Part shown: in pieces, positions 60,333-64,000 of the stretch
Layout: each line of letters begins with the position of its first letter
Position numbering within the stretch: position 1 is the stretch's first letter
Source: Flavobacteriaceae bacterium
GTDB taxonomy: Bacteria > Bacteroidota > Bacteroidia > Flavobacteriales > Flavobacteriaceae
Assembly: GCA_029243165.1 (NCBI GenBank)
Contig: JAQWSN010000024.1
Coordinates: forward strand, 62,001-126,000
DNA length: 64,000 nucleotides
Reading direction: 5' to 3'
Program-made: the position numbers and the translations under genes
The notes under the pieces: generated by a model
Told to the model about the DNA's origin: nothing
What the model saw: the letters and a program-made list of their open reading frames with translations, nothing else
Databases searched by the model: none

Positions 60333-61514
60333 ATGAGAAAAATAAAATTGAGACCTGTACTTCTGATTGCACTAATTTTTATTCAGTGTAGTATTGATGA
60401 TGTATCGAATGAATTTGTAGAGGAAATAAATGTTGGAAAATCAGAGGAGGTTTCTGTTTTGACTAATACCGATAGTAAAGATACTTCCCAAACGTCTTTT
60501 AATCATCAAGCGATGCTGATGAATTGGGCTGACAATATTATTATTCCTTCCCTTTCTGGATTTGAGAGTTCATTGATTGAACTCAAAACGAAAGCATCGG
60601 AGTACACGAGCTATCCCAATGCAGAAACTTTATCTGTTTTGAGAGCGGTGTGGTTAGATAGTTATCTAAAGTGGCAACATGTCGAAATGTTTGATATTGG
60701 TACCGCTGAGGAAATTTATTTTAAAAATAGGATTAATTTATTTCCAGCTAATATTGATAGAATCGAGTCAAACATTGCCAATCAAGAATACGATTTAGAT
60801 CAATCTTCAAACTTCACCTCACAAGGGTTTAATAGCCTCGATTACCTCTTGTTCGGACTGGGAGAAAATGACAATGCAATTAATGATAAATATGCCTCTG
60901 AAAACTCTAATTATTCCAAATACTTAATTGAGGTGATTGATAAAATGATTGCACTAACTTCCGAGATCAAAGAAGGATGGAATGAGGAATTCAGAAATTC
61001 ATTCATCAATTCCACTGAGAATACTTCTACTTCGAGTGTGAATATGGTTCTCAATGATTTTATTTTTTATTTTGAAAAAGGATTTAGAGCAAATAAGGTA
61101 GGTATTCCTTCAGGGGTGTTTTCTGATCTGCCTCTTCCGGATAGAGTAGAGGCTTATTATTCAAAAAAACACTCAAGACTTTTAGCATTAGAGGCCAATA
61201 AAGCGATCCGAAATTTCTTCAACGGTAAATACTATGAGGACAATGAACAAGTTGGTTTGAGTGTACGTGATTATTTAGATTACTTGGAATCTGATGAAGA
61301 GACTAAACTCAGTGATAAAATCAATAATCAACTCGATTCAATTGACTCTAAGTTAAACTCTCTTAATCCTGATTTTACCCAACAGATTATTCAGGATAAT
61401 CTTGCAATGCTTTATGCTTTTGATGTAATTCAAGCCAATGTGGTTTTACTAAAAGTAGACATGCTTCAAAAACTGAATATTAATGTGGATTATGCTGATG
61501 CTGATGGTGACTAA
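60333..61514 (+). CDS. Imelysin-family (IrpA-like) lipoprotein
   Basis: A lipoprotein (FIQC, Cys20, followed by SIDD, which resembles an acidic surface-export signal) of the imelysin/M75 family of extracytoplasmic iron- or haem-related binding proteins. Helical-bundle features are AVWLDSYLKWQHVEMFDIG near residues 108-126 and a second half with KVDMLQKLNINV at the end. The family's GxHxxE motif is altered here: GFNSLDYLLFG, with Asn167 and Asp170 in place of His and Glu. That suggests changed metal chemistry or loss of the original activity. It follows DUF4856 by 86 bp and precedes HTTM. Confidence 0.87.
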   Translation: MRKIKLRPVLLIALIFIQCSIDDVSNEFVEEINVGKSEEVSVLTNTDSKDTSQTSFNHQAMLMNWADNIIIPSLSGFESSLIELKTKASEYTSYPNAETLSVLRAVWLDSYLKWQHVEMFDIGTAEEIYFKNRINLFPANIDRIESNIANQEYDLDQSSNFTSQGFNSLDYLLFGLGENDNAINDKYASENSNYSKYLIEVIDKMIALTSEIKEGWNEEFRNSFINSTENTSTSSVNMVLNDFIFYFEKGFRANKVGIPSGVFSDLPLPDRVEAYYSKKHSRLLALEANKAIRNFFNGKYYEDNEQVGLSVRDYLDYLESDEETKLSDKINNQLDSIDSKLNSLNPDFTQQIIQDNLAMLYAFDVIQANVVLLKVDMLQKLNINVDYADADGD

Positions 61515-61555
61515 AGCTACCATTAAATACTCTCTAAATAATTTAATTTATTGCT

Positions 61556-62938
61556 GTGCATAAAATAATCCATGACTATTATTCAAGGAAGAAAGCTCAC
61601 CCTGCTACTTTAGCTTTTTTTAGGATAACGTTTGGCGGATTAATGTTTTTATCTACCCTGAGATTTTGGTCTAAAGGCTGGATTGAAACGCTTTATGTTT
61701 TACCTGAATATCATTTCAAGTACTTCGGTTTTGAGTGGGTTACAGACTTGGGAAACTTCACTTATCTACTTTTCCTTTTGGGACTAATTTCCTCCTTTTT
61801 TGTAATGATTGGATACAAATACAGGTTGTCTGTAATTACATTCTTTTTAGTTTTTACCTACATCGAATTGATCGACAAAACCACTTATTTAAATCATTAT
61901 TATTTAACGAGTTGTTTAGCATTCATAATGTGTTTTCTTCCTGCTGCAAGTTATTTTTCTGTAGATGCTTTTATTTCAGGTAAACGAGCAACTGCAATAC
62001 CTGTTTGGAACGTAGATGCGATCAAAATTTTCATCTGTTTGGTTTATTTTTTTGCTGGAATAGCAAAGATTAATTCGGATTGGTTGTTGGAAGCTCAGCC
62101 CTTGTCTTTGTGGCTCAAATCGAAATACGATTTGCCTTGGATTGGACAAACCTTGATGCAATCCAAAGTGACTCATTACTTAGCCAGCTGGTTTGGTATG
62201 ATTTACGATGTTTGTATTCCCTTTTTTTTACTTTTTTCCAGAACTAAATACATCGCATATTTTTTTGTGATTATTTTTCATATCCTCACAAAAATATTTT
62301 TTCCTTCCATCGGGATGTTTCCCTACATTATGATTACAAGTGCAGTTATTTTTTTTGACTCAAGGATTCACATCAAGATTTTAAATTACTTGCAATCCCT
62401 GATTGAAAAAATAGGTTTGTTTTTTGTTTCAAAATCTCTAGAAATTAATTTAAAACCTAAAACGATTGCGCCTAACAAATTTATTTTTACACTACTTTGT
62501 TGTTTTTTATTCTTTCAGTTGCTGTTTCCTCTTCGGTATTTGCTTTACCCAGGTGAGCTTTTTTGGAACGAGCAGGGTTATCGTTTTTCGTGGAGGGTTA
62601 TGTTAATGGAAAAAAGGGGAGACATTACATTCAAAATTAAAGACAGTGTAGCAAACACCTATTTTTATGTCAAAAATGAAGATTTTTTGACACCCTTTCA
62701 AGAAAAGCAAATGAGTTTCCAACCTGATTTTATTTTGGAATATGCACATTACTTGGGGAAGCATTTTAATGATAAAGGCCATCAAAACACACAAATATTT
62801 GTGGATAGTTTCGTTGCTCTTAATGGTCGTCCTAGTCAAAGATTTATCGACCCTAATTTTGACTTGTTAAAAGCACAAGAATCGTTTTCAAATAAAGATT
62901 GGATTTTACCTCTGAATGATGAAATTAAAGGACTTTAG
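61556..62938 (+). CDS. HTTM (vitamin-K-carboxylase-like) membrane protein
   Basis: A 460-residue membrane protein of the HTTM family, whose eukaryotic relative is vitamin K-dependent gamma-carboxylase. Hydrophobic segments lie at about residues 20-40, 65-88, 95-125, 155-175, 210-260 and 305-325; family patterns include LAFFRITFGGLMFLSTLRFW, IELIDKTTYLNHYYLTS and AGIAKINSDWLLEAQPL. The C-terminal ~150 residues are extracytoplasmic or soluble. The start is GTG at 61556; the next ATG would remove conserved sequence. The family is often beside imelysin and TonB receptor genes in marine flavobacteria. The reaction is unknown. Confidence 0.85.
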   Translation: MHKIIHDYYSRKKAHPATLAFFRITFGGLMFLSTLRFWSKGWIETLYVLPEYHFKYFGFEWVTDLGNFTYLLFLLGLISSFFVMIGYKYRLSVITFFLVFTYIELIDKTTYLNHYYLTSCLAFIMCFLPAASYFSVDAFISGKRATAIPVWNVDAIKIFICLVYFFAGIAKINSDWLLEAQPLSLWLKSKYDLPWIGQTLMQSKVTHYLASWFGMIYDVCIPFFLLFSRTKYIAYFFVIIFHILTKIFFPSIGMFPYIMITSAVIFFDSRIHIKILNYLQSLIEKIGLFFVSKSLEINLKPKTIAPNKFIFTLLCCFLFFQLLFPLRYLLYPGELFWNEQGYRFSWRVMLMEKRGDITFKIKDSVANTYFYVKNEDFLTPFQEKQMSFQPDFILEYAHYLGKHFNDKGHQNTQIFVDSFVALNGRPSQRFIDPNFDLLKAQESFSNKDWILPLNDEIKGL

Positions 62939-64000
62939 TTTAGTATTGATATTTTTTTCAACGGCTCTTTTTTCACAAACTAAGGTTAGGGGGATTGTCG
63001 TTTTTAATGATCGTTTTGAATCCAATTTGGAAGTTAAGGTTTATGAAATTAACTCAGGATTTTTAGAAACGGTACCCCTTAATGAGCCATTTGAGATTGA
63101 AATTCTTCCCACGACAACTGATCTTATTTTTGTAGTTGATGGTTTTCCCTCAATAAAGAAAACGATCGATTTTGAAACTGTAAGTACTTCTTTTTTAACA
63201 ATTGATTTAGTGGTTGAGGAATTATCCGAGGTAATTCTAAGTGCCAAGCGTAAGGAAGTGTTTTTATTAAAACGGATGGAAGATTTTGATAACACAGAAA
63301 TTTATGCTGGAAAAAAAAACGAAGTCATTCTCATTGAGCAATCTATGGGTAATTTGGCTTCCAATAATTCGAGACAAATTTACAATCAAATTCCTGGGCT
63401 TAATATTTATCAAAACGATGATGCAGGACTTCAATTAAATGTTGGCGGTCGAGGGCTTGATCCCAACCGAACTTCTAATTTTAATACCCGTCAAAATGGA
63501 TATGATATTAGTGCCGATGTTTTGGGCTATCCTGAAAGCTATTACACACCCCCTGCTGAAGCTTTAGAAGAAATACAAATTATTAGAGGAGCTGCTTCAT
63601 TGCAATACGGAACTCAATTTGGAGGGCTGATTAACTTTAAACTAAAGACCGCTGATCCATTTAAACCTTTCTCATTGAAAACGAGAAATACTTTAGGATC
63701 AAATAATCTATTGACAAATTACACGGAGGTATCTGGGACATTGAATAAATTTAAGTACCTCGGATATGTGAATTTAAAAAAAGGGAATGGATTCCGACCC
63801 AATTCAAAATTCAACTCTTCCAATGTATTTTTTAAAGTGGGATATGATTTTTCTGAGAGTACTTCTCTAAGTGCTGAAATAACCTATCTGGATTATCTCG
63901 CACAACAAGGGGGTGGGCTGTCTGATCTTATGTTCAATCAAAATCCTTATCAAAGTAATCGATCGAGAAATTGGTTTGCCTTGTCTTGGTTTTTGTACAA
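62916..64000 (+). CDS. TonB-dependent receptor (FecA/siderophore-type), 3' end outside window
   Basis: Starts at ATG 62916 (or 62919), overlapping the HTTM gene by 23 bp in another frame, and is open to the window end (361 codons visible). A signal peptide (ending ALFSQ) precedes a short beta domain (about residues 23-100), the start of the plug (VEELSEVILSAKRK, then the MGNLASNNSRQIYNQIPGLNIYQND region) and the plug core GAASLQYGTQFGGLINFKLK. This is the classical siderophore/metal TonB receptor type, not SusC: no SusC-length plug signature and a FecA-like order. Barrel strands follow. It completes the probable metal-uptake series. Confidence 0.88.
   Translation, partial: MMKLKDFSLVLIFFSTALFSQTKVRGIVVFNDRFESNLEVKVYEINSGFLETVPLNEPFEIEILPTTTDLIFVVDGFPSIKKTIDFETVSTSFLTIDLVVEELSEVILSAKRKEVFLLKRMEDFDNTEIYAGKKNEVILIEQSMGNLASNNSRQIYNQIPGLNIYQNDDAGLQLNVGGRGLDPNRTSNFNTRQNGYDISADVLGYPESYYTPPAEALEEIQIIRGAASLQYGTQFGGLINFKLKTADPFKPFSLKTRNTLGSNNLLTNYTEVSGTLNKFKYLGYVNLKKGNGFRPNSKFNSSNVFFKVGYDFSESTSLSAEITYLDYLAQQGGGLSDLMFNQNPYQSNRSRNWFALSWFLY

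Overview
The window is AT-rich, has no recognisable Shine-Dalgarno preference, and carries SusC/SusD, FecA-like TonB receptors, many Bacteroidota-type lipoproteins and several Bacteroidota-only families (DUF4835, DUF4856, DUF983, DUF6807-like). Together with the conserved order DUF4835-recN-fabI-ybbR-coaE-RprX/RprY-like-xerD-aroQ, this points to a marine-type member of the Flavobacteriaceae. I see no rRNA, tRNA, CRISPR array, insertion sequence or prophage.

Layout. (1) 1-12.0 kb is a housekeeping block: DNA repair (recN), fatty acid synthesis (fabI), CoA synthesis (coaE), a two-component system, the XerD recombinase, type II dehydroquinase and a large secreted beta-propeller protein. (2) 12.0-15.4 kb holds a YbdG-like mechanosensitive channel, a PLP decarboxylase and a DUF983 protein. 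(3) 15.5-44.2 kb is a large sugar-acid utilisation locus. A 13-gene minus-strand operon (30.36 down to 15.5 kb) encodes glucuronate/galacturonate isomerase, KDG kinase, KDPG aldolase, a TRAP transporter, tagaturonate reductase, altronate dehydratase, three Gfo/Idh/MocA-type oxidoreductases, a DUF6807-like lipoprotein and an esterase. It diverges from susC/susD. A LacI regulator (35.3-36.4 kb) and a second divergent pair follow: DUF1080-Gfo/Idh-DUF6807-DUF1080 on the minus strand, and Gfo/Idh-SDR mannonate oxidoreductase-mannonate dehydratase on the plus strand. (4) 44.2-53.8 kb continues with related accessory genes: secreted VOC, NIPSNAP, ThuA, a GH95 glycosidase, another Tat-exported Gfo/Idh, an exported sugar isomerase-like TIM barrel, fructokinase and another DUF1080 protein. 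(5) 53.8-56.5 kb has a sterol-desaturase-family protein and a TsdA-like dihaem cytochrome, divergent from a DsrE-like protein. (6) 56.5-58.5 kb has an esterase lipoprotein, a possible 41-residue small protein and an HxlR regulator. (7) 58.8-64.0 kb has a candidate structured RNA followed by DUF4856 lipoprotein, imelysin-like lipoprotein, HTTM protein and a TonB receptor cut by the window end, a probable metal-uptake locus.

How region 3 works together. All enzymes needed to take glucuronate and galacturonate to pyruvate and glyceraldehyde-3-phosphate are present: UxaC; then UxaB/UxaA or an SDR-type UxuB plus UxuA; then KdgK and KdgA. Yet the locus has SusCD but no recognisable polysaccharide lyase, and its only classical glycosidase is the GH95 further on. 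It instead holds six Gfo/Idh-type oxidoreductases, four of them with Tat signals, four DUF1080 domains (the 3-keto-glycoside hydrolase family) and two DUF6807-like proteins. My main hypothesis is an oxidative, 3-keto-type route that releases uronic acids from glycosides in the periplasm. A perfect 14-bp palindrome, CGTTAACGTTAACG, lies in both divergent promoter regions, and a 13/14 copy lies inside uxaC. This suggests that one LacI-type regulator controls SusCD, the uronate operon, the DUF1080 operon and the uxuB/uxuA operon as one system.
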